Origin: Alphaproteobacteria bacterium MarineAlpha10_Bin2
GTDB lineage: Bacteria > Pseudomonadota > Alphaproteobacteria > UBA828
Direction of reading: 5' to 3'
NCBI GenBank assembly: GCA_002937555.1
Contig: PTKB01000043.1
Coordinates: 1-13,291, forward strand
Length of the DNA: 13,291 nucleotides
Position numbers and translations under genes: made by a program. Positions 1 to 9,051 of this stretch are shown piece by piece. The first letter of the stretch is position 1; the number at the start of each line of letters is the position of its first letter. The notes beneath the pieces are model-generated. The model ran no database searches. It had not been told where the DNA came from and was given only the letters and a program-made list of their open reading frames with translations.

Positions 1-26
1 AGGCCGCCTTCGGGCGGCCTTTTTTA
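1..26. terminator. Strong hairpin terminator with UUCG loop
   Basis: A perfect 8-bp stem (positions 1-8 with 13-20) is closed by the very stable tetraloop TTCG at 9-12, and six T residues follow at 20-25 on the plus strand. Read on the plus strand it is a textbook intrinsic terminator for a gene lying left of the window. It also starts 25 nt downstream of the rpsD stop on the minus strand, so it may work in both directions. The minus-strand T tract would fall outside the window and cannot be seen. Confidence 0.85.
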
Positions 27-45
27 TTACGTATTTCGGAGCCGC

Positions 46-660
46 TCAGCGCGAGTAATACTCGACCACCAGATTAGGCTCCATTTGCGCCGGATAGGGC
101 ACATCGGCCAATTTCGGCGTGCGCACGAATGTGCCTTCCATGCGGTCGTGATTGACGTCCATGTAATCAGGCACTTCGCGCTCGGCCGAATCGACGGCGG
201 CCAATACGAGCGGCATTTCGCGCGATTTTTCCTTGATCGTCACCGCGTCGCCTTCGCTCACCAAATAGCTCGGGATGGTGACGCGCCGGCCGTTGACGCT
301 GACATGGCCATGGCTCACGAATTGCCGCGCCGCGAACACGGTGGGGACGAATTTCATGCGGTAGACCACGGCATCGATGCGGCGCTCCAACAGGCCGACT
401 AGATTTTCGCCGGTATCGCCCTTCACATTCGCCGCCTGCTCGTAATAGCGCTGAAATTGCTTCTCGGTGATATTGCCGTAATAGCAACGCAATTTTTGCT
501 TGGCTTGTAGTTGCGTGCCGAAATCGGACGGTTTGCGGCGGCGCTGACCATGCTGGCCGGGGCCGTACTCGCGCTTGTTGGTCGGGCTCTTGGCGCGGCC
601 CCACAGGTTTACCCCGAGGCGGCGGCAGACCTTGTATTTCGATTCAAGTCGTTTGGTCAT
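46..660 (-). CDS. rpsD: 30S ribosomal protein S4
   Basis: Primary 16S rRNA-binding protein that nucleates assembly of the 30S body; in E. coli it is also a translational repressor of its own operon. The 204-aa length is normal. The N-terminal domain carries the conserved NLWGRAKSP and REYGPGQHGQRR stretches (about residues 18-41). The S4 RNA-binding fold covers about residues 92-155, with RMKFVPTVFAARQFVSHGHV followed by VNGRRV, and the protein ends in the usual EPNLVVEYYSR. There is a Cys at position 12 but no N-terminal zinc-type cysteine cluster, so this is a zinc-free form. The gene stands alone, downstream of its own promoter (720-747) and a structured leader, rather than in the alpha operon with rpoA. 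The ATG at 660 has only a weak upstream GAG, but the N-terminus matches the family. Identification is certain. Confidence 0.98.
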   Translation of the reverse strand: MTKRLESKYKVCRRLGVNLWGRAKSPTNKREYGPGQHGQRRRKPSDFGTQLQAKQKLRCYYGNITEKQFQRYYEQAANVKGDTGENLVGLLERRIDAVVYRMKFVPTVFAARQFVSHGHVSVNGRRVTIPSYLVSEGDAVTIKEKSREMPLVLAAVDSAEREVPDYMDVNHDRMEGTFVRTPKLADVPYPAQMEPNLVVEYYSR

Positions 661-680
661 GTGACTCGCAATATGTGCGC

Positions 681-710
681 AAAAAATCAGCGCGGACCGA
701 AGGGCCCGCG
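681..710 (-). promoter_or_regulatory. rpsD leader hairpin followed by T tract (possible attenuator)
   Basis: On the minus strand the leader folds into an 8-bp stem with one G-T pair (691-698 with 703-710) and a CTTC loop. Four bases (CTGA) follow, then six T at 681-686. This resembles an intrinsic terminator lying between the predicted rpsD start site (about 713) and the ATG at 660. It could be an attenuator, an S4-responsive leader or simply a 5'-stabilising hairpin. The 4-nt spacer before the T tract weakens the terminator reading. Confidence 0.5.
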
Positions 711-719
711 AAGTGGCGT

Positions 720-747
720 ACTATATACAGGCCGCTTCGCTTGTCAA
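720..747 (-). promoter_or_regulatory. Sigma70-type promoter of rpsD
   Basis: A perfect -35 box TTGACA (742-747) is followed after 16 bases by the -10 box TATAGT (720-725), five of six matches to consensus. Transcription would start near 713 and give a leader of about 53 nt. It lies in the 117-bp gap between the trmJ stop and the rpsD start, which is where a separate rpsD promoter is expected. Confidence 0.75.
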
Positions 748-777
748 ACCCGTTCCGGGCGGGCGAGAGCGTTAAGA

Positions 778-1572
778 TTACTTCTCCCCTGAGGTTCTAC
801 CGGGGGGTGGGCGGGTCAATGATTTGACGATTCCGAACAGGCTCTGCACGTCCTGTTGCGACATCTGAATGCGCTGGAACATAGTGCGCATGTTGCTCAC
901 CATCTTGGGCCGCATTTGGGCCGTTGGATAAAAGTCGCGTGAGTCCAACTCCCCTTCCAACATATTGAAAAAATTCAATATTTCCTTCTTGCTTGCGGCT
1001 GGGCTGCGGCCGGCCGGTAAGCGCTCAGGAGCCGCCTCCTGGGCCGCCGCGCACCATTCGTAACAGACGATGAGAACCGCCTGAGCAAGATTTAGGGAAG
1101 CGAAGGCCGGATTTAGGGGAACTTCGATGATGGCGTCGGCAAGCACCACGTCGTCATTGTTGAGGCCGCTCCGCTCCGGGCCGAACAGGACACCGGTGTT
1201 TGCCGCCCGGCCGTGGTGAAGGTTTGCGGCCGCCTGGCGCGGGGTGAGCACGGGTTTGACCATTTCGCGGCCGCGCGCGGTACTGGCATAGACCATGTTC
1301 AAATCCGCCACGGCGTCCGCCACCGTATCGAACAGGCGCGCCCGCCCGATCACCGCATCGGCGCCGGAAGCGGCGTTCAATGCCTTGACGTTGGGCCAGC
1401 CGTCGCGCGGCGCGACAAGGCGCAAATCCAGCAAGCCGCAATTCAACATGGCGCGCGCGGCCGTCCCGATATTCTCGCCTAGTTGCGGACGGACGAGAAT
1501 GATTGCCGGCCCGCCCGCCGACGCGAAATCCGCTGCCTCTGTTTTCGCTTGGCGCCGTTTAGGTCTCTCCAT
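778..1572 (-). CDS. trmJ: tRNA (cytidine/uridine-2'-O-)-methyltransferase, TrmJ family
   Basis: SPOUT-class (SpoU/TrmH) SAM-dependent methyltransferase, 264 aa. The family 2'-O-methylates the ribose at position 32 of the anticodon loop in several tRNAs. All three SPOUT motifs are visible: motif 1 RPQLGENIGTAARAM (28-42, with N34 and R40), motif 2 FGPERSGL (130-137) and motif 3 LNPAFASLNLAQAV (153-166), which form the knotted SAM site. A C-terminal extension (about 195-255) is typical of TrmJ rather than other SpoU enzymes. Its ATG overlaps the 3' end of the CimA-like gene by 14 nt, with an AGAGG-type ribosome-binding site inside that gene, so the two are probably translationally coupled. Substrate position 32 is inferred from the family. 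Confidence 0.9.
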   Translation of the reverse strand: MERPKRRQAKTEAADFASAGGPAIILVRPQLGENIGTAARAMLNCGLLDLRLVAPRDGWPNVKALNAASGADAVIGRARLFDTVADAVADLNMVYASTARGREMVKPVLTPRQAAANLHHGRAANTGVLFGPERSGLNNDDVVLADAIIEVPLNPAFASLNLAQAVLIVCYEWCAAAQEAAPERLPAGRSPAASKKEILNFFNMLEGELDSRDFYPTAQMRPKMVSNMRTMFQRIQMSQQDVQSLFGIVKSLTRPPPGRTSGEK

Positions 1573-3172
1573 CGGGCGCCTCTGAGCCGCCGGATGCCGC
1601 CTCGCGCTTCAATTCGTCGCGCAACAGCTTATAGATGATGCCGTCATGGAGGGCGCTGTAAGACGCATCGATGACATTGTCGGAGACGCCGACGGTCGAC
1701 CAATTGTCGATGCCGTCGGAGGAATCGATCATCACCCGGATGCGGGCTTTGGTGCCGCCTTCGGAATTTAATATCCGCACTTTGTAATCGACCAGGCGCA
1801 GGCCGCTGAGGCTGGGATAAGCGTCGCCGAGCGATTTCCGCAACGCCTCGTCGAGGGCGTGCACGGGCCCCGCACCTTCGGCCACCATCATGTGGCGGTT
1901 CTCGCCCACTTGCACCCGTACCGAGGCTTCCGACAATGTGACAAGCTGGCCGCGTGCGTCGACCCGGCGTTCATCGATGACACGGAAACTGTCGAGCCGG
2001 AAGAAGTTCGGCAACGTGCCAAGGCAGCCGCGCGCCAACAGCTCGAAACTTGCCTCTGCGCCGTCATAGGTGAGGCCGTTCTGCTCATTGTCGCGCAGCA
2101 TTTCGAGCAAGCGCTGGCCCATCGGGTCGTCGAGATCGGCGGCGATGCCGAGCGCCGCCAAACGCCGGGAGATATTTTCCGGATCGGCTTGGTCTTCTGC
2201 CGCCAAGCGGCGCTGGTTGCCGACCGCTTGCGGATCGATATGCTCAAGCGCCGCCGCCGCATCCGTTCCATCGCCATGGCTAAAAGCGGCAGCGCCAACA
2301 AACGGCGCGCGCGGCGCCGGAGGCTGGTTGAGCCGGGCGTCGATGTGGCGCGAAACGGCGGTGAGGCGGCTCAGCGCCTCGGCCGAGACCGCCGTTTCAA
2401 AATCCAGCTTGAGTGTCAGATTGGGGATCACGGAAGCGAGATTGGCGTTGCCACAGCGCATGCCGAGGCCGTTGAAGCTGCCCTGTACCTGGCGCGCCCC
2501 GGCACGCACCGCGGCGAGCGACCCGGCCACCGCATTGTCGCTATCGTTCAGGCAGCGGATGCCGATATGGCTGCTCGGCAGCGCTTTCGCGACTTCGCCG
2601 ACGATCTCGGAGATCTCATGCGGCATCGTGCCGCCATTGTCGTCGCTGAGCACCACCCAGCGGGCGCCGTGAATATAGGCCGTAGCGGCGCATTCGAGGG
2701 CGTAATGCGCATCGGCCTTGAAACCGTCGAAAAAATGGCCGCAAACGAACATCACCTCATCGGCCCAGCCGGCAATATGAGAAACCCGCTCGGCGATCAT
2801 ATCGATCTGCTCGCGCGCCTCGACGCCATGCATCGAACGCGCTTGTTGTTCGGATGCCGCGCCGGTCAAACAGACGACACGGGCGCCATTGTCCCGCGCC
2901 CTGGCCAGTGCCGGATCGCCTGCGGCACCCTCTTCCCGCGTTTGCAGCGGTGAAAGCACCGCAAGGCGAGCCTGGCTGAATTTGGCCGCCGCAGCCAACA
3001 GTGCATCGCCAGCGGGGCCGGAGCCTGGATCGCCGCCTTCAATGTAATCGATCCCAAGGCCATCCAGTGCTTCGGCAATGGCCAGCCCGTCGGCGCCGGA
3101 AAATTTGCCGCCGTCAGGCAGCGCGCCGCTCCTCAGGCTACTGTCGTAAAGAAATATGCGCTTATCCGACAT
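1559..3172 (-). CDS. CimA-like protein with degenerate active site (citramalate synthase homologue)
   Basis: Homologue of (R)-citramalate synthase, which condenses pyruvate and acetyl-CoA on an alternative route to isoleucine. It has 537 aa from the ATG at 3172, which lies 8 nt after the cysS stop behind a G-rich AGGGTGGCGG; the in-frame ATG at 3199 would lie inside cysS. Fold landmarks remain: DYIEGGDPGS (42-51), GHFFDGFK (145-152), DDNGGTMP (177-184), SLAAVRAGARQVQG (218-231), RCGNANL (239-245) and EHIDPQAVGN (310-319). The C-terminal LeuA-type allosteric domain (about 380-520) is also present, ending IDASYSALHDGI. The active site does not follow the family. The metal/catalytic DTTLRDG is DSSLRSG (10-16; Asp15 replaced by Ser). 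The metal-binding HAHND is RCLND (206-210). GER is GMR (Met238). The AHKGGxH-type motif is SHGDGTD (298-304). EHFFDGYK has lost its Glu (Gly145). Family membership is certain; citramalate synthase activity is doubtful, so no gene symbol is given. The reading frame is intact and the gene sits between cysS and trmJ. Confidence 0.85.
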   Translation of the reverse strand: MSDKRIFLYDSSLRSGALPDGGKFSGADGLAIAEALDGLGIDYIEGGDPGSGPAGDALLAAAAKFSQARLAVLSPLQTREEGAAGDPALARARDNGARVVCLTGAASEQQARSMHGVEAREQIDMIAERVSHIAGWADEVMFVCGHFFDGFKADAHYALECAATAYIHGARWVVLSDDNGGTMPHEISEIVGEVAKALPSSHIGIRCLNDSDNAVAGSLAAVRAGARQVQGSFNGLGMRCGNANLASVIPNLTLKLDFETAVSAEALSRLTAVSRHIDARLNQPPAPRAPFVGAAAFSHGDGTDAAAALEHIDPQAVGNQRRLAAEDQADPENISRRLAALGIAADLDDPMGQRLLEMLRDNEQNGLTYDGAEASFELLARGCLGTLPNFFRLDSFRVIDERRVDARGQLVTLSEASVRVQVGENRHMMVAEGAGPVHALDEALRKSLGDAYPSLSGLRLVDYKVRILNSEGGTKARIRVMIDSSDGIDNWSTVGVSDNVIDASYSALHDGIIYKLLRDELKREAASGGSEAPDGET

Positions 3173-3180
3173 CCGCCACC

Positions 3181-4572
<1,392 letters not shown>

Positions 4573-4646
4573 CCGCTGCTCCGTTTCTTATTTATCGCCG
4601 TAACGGGTAGCAGATTCCGCAATACGGGTCCACGGGCGCAAGCCGA

Positions 4647-6311
4647 TCAGGGCGTGCCGCGAAAGCGGTTGGTAATCGGATAGCGCCGGTCCTTGCCGAG
4701 CGCACGGCCGGTCAGCTTCACCCCCGGCGGCGCTTGACGGCGCTTATATTCGGCCACATCGAGCATGCGCCAGATGCGTGTCACGATGGCTTCGTCATGG
4801 CCGCGCGCGACGATCTCCGCCACCGGCATTTCGTTCTCGATCAAACATTCGAGAATATCGTCCAGCACGTCATAGGGCGGCAGTGAATCCTGATCGGTCT
4901 GGTCGGGCCGAAGTTCGGCGGAAGGCGGCTTGGTGATGATGTTCTCGGGGATAACGCGCCCTTCCGGGCCTTTGAACCCAGGCGCCCATTGTTGATTGCG
5001 CCAGCGCGACAGGTCGAATACGACGCTCTTATAAACATCTTTCAACACCGAATATCCGCCGCACATGTCGCCGTAAAGGGTGGCGTAGCCGACCGACATT
5101 TCCGACTTGTTGCCGGTCGTCAGCACCATGTGGCCGAGCTTGTTGCTCAAGCCCATGAGAATGATGCCGCGCACCCGCGCCTGGATATTCTCCTCGGTCG
5201 CATCGGCTTCGCGCCCGTTGAAGGCTTTGGCCAACATACCATCGAACGCCCCGACCGCCGGCTCGATGGCGATTGTGTCGCAGGTCAGGCCGAGCATCTT
5301 GGCGCACTCAGCGCCGTCGCCGAGCGAGGCTTGCGAGGTATAGCGCGACGGCATGCGCACGCAATGCACCCGCTCGGGACCCAAAGCATCGACCGCAACG
5401 GCGGCCGACAAAGCCGAATCGATGCCGCCGGAGAGGCCGATCAACACGCCGGGAAACCCATTCTTGTCGACATAATCCCGAAGGCCCAAGACCATCGCAT
5501 GGTAGAGCGCCTGCAATCCGTCCAATTGCGGGCTGCGGCCGGCCATCTGGCATTGCCATACGCCGTCGCCACTCTCGGACCAATGCGTCAACAGCATGTC
5601 CTCGGCAAACATCGCCGCCTGAGCACACAGCGATCGGTCGGCTCCGAGAACGAAAGACGCACCGTCGAAAACCAGCTCGTCCTGGCCGCCGATCTGGTTG
5701 AGGTATATGAGCGGCAGGCCGGTTTCGAGAACCCGGGCGACGGCGCTGTTGAGGCGCACATCCGTCTTGTCGCGCTCATAAGGCGAGCCGTTGATCGTCA
5801 ACAGGATCTCGGCGCCGGATTCCATCAGGCATTCGGACACTTCATCAACCCACATATCCTCGCAAATCATCACGCCGAGACGAATGTTCCGGAAGGCAAT
5901 GGGGCCGGGCAGCGGACCCTGGGCAAAGACGCGGACTTCGTCGAAGACGCCGTAATTGGGCAGGGCGTATTTGTAGCGCCGCGCGGCGATCTCTCCGCCA
6001 TCCAGAAGCAATGCCGCATTGTAGAGCTTGCCGTCATCGCGCCAGGGTGCGCCCAGTAGAATCGCCGGGCCGCCATCGCCGGTCTCCGTCGCCAGCTCCT
6101 CGACCGCGGCTTCCGCAGCCACTTGGAACATCGGCTTCAGGATGAGGTCTTCCGGCGGATAGCCGCTCACCACAAGCTCGCTAAAGACCACCAAATCGGC
6201 GCCCGCAGCGGCGGCCTCGGCACGCTTGGCGCGGATCAGGGCGCAATTTCCGGAAATGTCGCCGACCGTCGGGTTGATCTGCGAAAGCGCGATTGAAACT
6301 GTGCCGGACAT
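4647..6311 (-). CDS. nadE: Glutamine-dependent NAD+ synthetase
   Basis: Catalyses the last step of NAD+ synthesis: nicotinate adenine dinucleotide plus ATP and glutamine gives NAD+. It is a two-domain protein of 554 aa. The N-terminal nitrilase-type glutaminase domain (about 1-260) has the Glu-Lys-Cys triad Glu45 (FSELVVSGYPP), Lys114 (RRYKYALPNYG) and Cys150 (MICEDMW). The C-terminal synthetase domain has the PP-loop SGGIDS (294-299) and the later TTGNKSE and YATLYGDMCGGY stretches. The ammonia-only form lacks the first domain, so this enzyme can use glutamine directly. It lies 31 nt downstream of the nicotinate phosphoribosyltransferase gene, so one operon carries the first and last steps of nicotinate salvage. 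No clear Shine-Dalgarno sequence precedes the ATG, which suggests coupling to the gene before it. Confidence 0.97.
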   Translation of the reverse strand: MSGTVSIALSQINPTVGDISGNCALIRAKRAEAAAAGADLVVFSELVVSGYPPEDLILKPMFQVAAEAAVEELATETGDGGPAILLGAPWRDDGKLYNAALLLDGGEIAARRYKYALPNYGVFDEVRVFAQGPLPGPIAFRNIRLGVMICEDMWVDEVSECLMESGAEILLTINGSPYERDKTDVRLNSAVARVLETGLPLIYLNQIGGQDELVFDGASFVLGADRSLCAQAAMFAEDMLLTHWSESGDGVWQCQMAGRSPQLDGLQALYHAMVLGLRDYVDKNGFPGVLIGLSGGIDSALSAAVAVDALGPERVHCVRMPSRYTSQASLGDGAECAKMLGLTCDTIAIEPAVGAFDGMLAKAFNGREADATEENIQARVRGIILMGLSNKLGHMVLTTGNKSEMSVGYATLYGDMCGGYSVLKDVYKSVVFDLSRWRNQQWAPGFKGPEGRVIPENIITKPPSAELRPDQTDQDSLPPYDVLDDILECLIENEMPVAEIVARGHDEAIVTRIWRMLDVAEYKRRQAPPGVKLTGRALGKDRRYPITNRFRGTP

Positions 6312-6342
6312 AACTTTTGGGGTGTTCTAGCGGACGCCGGGC

Positions 6343-7500
6343 TTAGGCATTTTTCTTGGCGCTGGCCTCGGCGAAGCCGTTGCGAAGAAGAAATTCGCGC
6401 CCGGTCTTGACCCGGATATTTCCGTCATAGGCGATGATATCGGCGGTGGCGTAGGTCTCGGCCCAAACATCGGGAAGGAACGAGCCGGTGCCGATGATAT
6501 CGATGGGCGCGCCGGCGCTGGCCATGACTTTGCATTTATCCGGCCCGAAGCCCGAGCTGGCGATAATTTTGACTTTGTCGAAACCGGCTTCGTCCAGGCT
6601 GTCGCGCAGATGAAAGATGGCGGCGGCGCTGACACCGGTGCCTATGAGCCATTTGAGTTCCGTTTCACTGCGGTACTGGCGCACGGCACGCGGCTTGTGT
6701 TTTTCGAGAATCGCGTAGCACGCGGCCATATCGAGGCCCTCGACATAGCGGCCGCCATGGGTGTCGAGACGCAAGCGAAGCTCGCCTTGGGCGGCAAGTT
6801 CGGGAAACGCCCGGCAGACCTCGAGCGCATCGGTAATCTCCTGGCCGAAATAATCGATCAGCACGGTCAAGCCTTCATCGGGAAATACCTCGCAGTACAT
6901 TTCCGCCGCGCGCAGGGTCGATCCGGCATAGCCAACGAAGGCGTGCGGCATGGTGCCGAAGCCGCCGGGATTGCCGAAATAATGCGCCGTGGCATCGTTG
7001 GAATTGCCGATAAAGCCAACCGCCTCGCTATCCCGCCTGGCGCCCTCGGAACCCACCGAAGCGGCATAGGCCATCATCTCCGCCATCTCCTGGCCGGCGC
7101 AATGGCGTGCGTCCATCGCCATGAAGCCCACATCAGGCAAGGTCACGCACATGGAATAGGCGTTATAGGCGGCGACACAGACGGCGCCGAGGCGCTGCAG
7201 ATAGAGCGTTTCCAAATCGACCAGATGATAGAGCGGCCCGCTGATGAACAGTAGCGGCTCACCGGCGCCGACCCAATCTCCCTCGCTGAAGCGGCTCTCG
7301 ATCTTGAATTCCGTGCCGCGCTCGGCAGCGACGGAATGCAGCCACTCCGCTATCAGGCGCGGCGCGTAACAGACGGGACGGCGCATGAAGACGGCGTAGG
7401 TAACGTTGGTATCGCCGAAACGGCCGACCGCCTCGCGGGTTTTGACAAAATAACGGTCCGTTTGCCGGGTGATATCCGATTGGGAGGGGAAACTCGCCAT
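6343..7500 (-). CDS. pncB: Nicotinate phosphoribosyltransferase
   Basis: First step of the Preiss-Handler salvage route: nicotinate plus PRPP (with ATP) gives nicotinate mononucleotide. The 385-aa length fits the shorter archaeal/alphaproteobacterial branch of the family rather than the longer E. coli PncB. Visible family features are ETLYLQRLG (97-105), MDARHCAG (129-136), GTMPHAFVG (182-190), the phosphate-site region ASSGFGPDK (314-322) and DIIGTGSF (334-341). The start ATG is preceded by AGGG at 7-nt spacing. The adjacent nadE supports the assignment; the intermediate adenylyltransferase (nadD) is not in this window. The symbol pncB is used in the broad sense. The neighbouring nicotinamide phosphoribosyltransferase family is less likely given nadE and the size. 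Confidence 0.9.
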   Translation of the reverse strand: MASFPSQSDITRQTDRYFVKTREAVGRFGDTNVTYAVFMRRPVCYAPRLIAEWLHSVAAERGTEFKIESRFSEGDWVGAGEPLLFISGPLYHLVDLETLYLQRLGAVCVAAYNAYSMCVTLPDVGFMAMDARHCAGQEMAEMMAYAASVGSEGARRDSEAVGFIGNSNDATAHYFGNPGGFGTMPHAFVGYAGSTLRAAEMYCEVFPDEGLTVLIDYFGQEITDALEVCRAFPELAAQGELRLRLDTHGGRYVEGLDMAACYAILEKHKPRAVRQYRSETELKWLIGTGVSAAAIFHLRDSLDEAGFDKVKIIASSGFGPDKCKVMASAGAPIDIIGTGSFLPDVWAETYATADIIAYDGNIRVKTGREFLLRNGFAEASAKKNA

Positions 7501-7544
7501 GATGCGCCCTGCCGGTTGCTCTGTAGCCGAAGCGATGCCTTACC

Positions 7545-8924
7545 TTATGACGCCTGCATATAGCGGGCTTCGCCGCCCCGCTCCGCCTGCAAACGCTCGG
7601 CAATCAGAAATGCCAGTTCGAGCGCCTGCGAGGCATTCAAGCGGGGATCGCAATGGGTGTGGTAGCGGTCCGAAAGAACTTCTTCGGTGATCGCCTGAGC
7701 GCCGCCGAGGCATTCGGTCACGTCCTGGCCGGTCATCTCGAAATGAACCCCGCCGGGATGGGTGCCTTCGGCGCGATGGGCAGCGAAAAATCCGCTCACT
7801 TCGGAGAGGATCTTGTCGAACACCCGTGTCTTGTATCCGTTAGATGATTTGATCGTGTTGCCGTGCATCGGATCGCAGGCCCAAAGCACGTTGCGTCCTT
7901 CGCTCTGAACGGCGCGGATTAACGGCGGCAATGCAGCTTCGACTTTATCCGCCCCCATGCGCGCGATTAAGGTGAGCCGGCCGGGCTCGTTTTCCGGATT
8001 GAGCACATCGATCAAGCGGATGAGATCGTCCGCCTCCAGCGACGGCCCCGCCTTGAGGCCGATGGGATTTTTCACGCCACGCAGGAATTCGACATGCGCG
8101 CCGTCCGTCTGGCGCGTGCGGTCGCCGATCCACAGCAAATGCGCCGAGCAGGCATACCAATCGCCGGACGTCGAATCGATGCGGGTCAGCGCCTGTTCGT
8201 AACCGAGGATAAGCGCCTCGTGGGAGGTGTAGAATTCGGTCTCGCGAATTTGCGGCGTCGTCTCCGAAGTCAGTCCGCAGGCCGCCATGAAATCCAGGCT
8301 CTCGGTCAGGCGGTCGGCCAAATCCCTGTAACGCTCGCCGAGCGGACTCTGGGCCACAAAACCCAAATTCCAGCGCTGCACCTGATGCAGATCGGCATAG
8401 CCGCCCTGGGCGAAGGCGCGTAAGAGATTAAGCGTGACGGCGGATTGGCTGTAAGCCTGCATGAGACGGTCGGGATCCGGCGCGCGCGCGGCGCTCTCGA
8501 AGGCCATGCCGTTGATCATGTCGCCGCGATAGGCGGGCAAAGTCACACCATCTACCGTCTCCGTATCGGCGGAACGCGGCTTGGCGAACTGGCCGGCGAG
8601 ACGGCCCACTTTCACTACCGGACATTTGGCGCCGAAGGTCAGCACCACCGCCATCTGCAACAGAACGCGGAAGGTGTCGCGGATATTGTCGGCATGAAAT
8701 TCGGCGAAGCTTTCGGCGCAATCGCCGCCCTGCAGAAGAAAGGCTCGGCCCTCGCATGCGTCCGCCAATTTGGCGCGCAAGTTGCGCGCTTCGCCGGCGA
8801 AAACGAGCGGCGGTGAATCGCTCAGGCGCGCTTCGGTCTGTTGTAAATGGCCTGCGTCGGGCCATGCCGGTTGCTGCAATATCGGCAACGCGCGCCAGCT
8901 CTCCAGGCTCCAGTTTCGAGCCAT
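7545..8924 (-). CDS. Class II 3-deoxy-7-phosphoheptulonate (DAHP) synthase
   Basis: First enzyme of the shikimate pathway: condenses phosphoenolpyruvate and erythrose 4-phosphate to DAHP. The 459-aa protein belongs to the plant/Mycobacterium-like class II family, not the E. coli AroF/G/H class. The four metal ligands are in place: Cys69 (QGGDCAESFAEF), His354 (CDPMHGNT), Glu396 (FEMTGQD) and Asp426 (HCDPRLN). The His-Glu and Glu-Asp intervals (42 and 30 residues) equal those I recall for the M. tuberculosis enzyme. Other conserved stretches are RLAGQFAKPRS (108-118) and KNPIGLKAGPS (285-295). The start at 8924 is fixed by a perfect AGGAGG 6 nt upstream; a second ATG at 8929 is out of frame. 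A strong promoter precedes it, and the next gene begins 44 nt after its stop. Symbols for this class vary (aroG, aroH, aroA-II), so none is given. Confidence 0.97.
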   Translation of the reverse strand: MARNWSLESWRALPILQQPAWPDAGHLQQTEARLSDSPPLVFAGEARNLRAKLADACEGRAFLLQGGDCAESFAEFHADNIRDTFRVLLQMAVVLTFGAKCPVVKVGRLAGQFAKPRSADTETVDGVTLPAYRGDMINGMAFESAARAPDPDRLMQAYSQSAVTLNLLRAFAQGGYADLHQVQRWNLGFVAQSPLGERYRDLADRLTESLDFMAACGLTSETTPQIRETEFYTSHEALILGYEQALTRIDSTSGDWYACSAHLLWIGDRTRQTDGAHVEFLRGVKNPIGLKAGPSLEADDLIRLIDVLNPENEPGRLTLIARMGADKVEAALPPLIRAVQSEGRNVLWACDPMHGNTIKSSNGYKTRVFDKILSEVSGFFAAHRAEGTHPGGVHFEMTGQDVTECLGGAQAITEEVLSDRYHTHCDPRLNASQALELAFLIAERLQAERGGEARYMQAS

Positions 8925-8940
8925 TTCATGCCTCCTCGGG

Positions 8941-8968
8941 CATCGAACGATGATTTAGGCGCAGCCTA
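8941..8968 (-). promoter_or_regulatory. Two small inverted repeats in the DAHP synthase leader
   Basis: Between the predicted start site (about 8994) and the AGGAGG, two short inverted repeats lie side by side. One is TAGGC-GCA-GCCTA at 8956-8968; the other is CATCG-AA-CGATG at 8941-8952, five bases from the AGGAGG. They could be an operator or could fold in the leader and limit access to the ribosome-binding site. There is no leader peptide rich in aromatic codons and no T tract, so classical attenuation is not supported. Confidence 0.3.
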
Positions 8969-9000
8969 TACGCTCTTATCGCAGGTTTCGCCACTAATTC

Positions 9001-9029
9001 ATTATATATAAATGGCATTTCACTGTCAC
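9001..9029 (-). promoter_or_regulatory. Sigma70-type promoter of the DAHP synthase operon
   Basis: The -35 box GTGACA (9024-9029, five of six matches) is followed by a spacer of exactly 17 bases and a perfect -10 box TATAAT (9001-9006), in a locally AT-rich patch. It lies in the 127-bp gap between the gor stop and the DAHP synthase start, giving a leader of about 70 nt. This is the best promoter match I see in the window and would serve the whole downstream run to trmJ. Confidence 0.8.
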
Positions 9030-9051
9030 GGCGCGACCGGGTGTGACGGAT

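Noticed and set aside
746..759. CCCG-GAA-CGGG hairpin with TTT after trmJ as a terminator
   Set aside because: Only four base pairs and three T, and it overlaps the -35 box of the rpsD promoter; too weak to call.
1859..2953. 364-aa plus-strand open frame opposite the CimA-like gene
   Set aside because: Considered because the CimA-like gene is odd, but the minus-strand product aligns to the CimA family end to end and the antisense product shows no motif.
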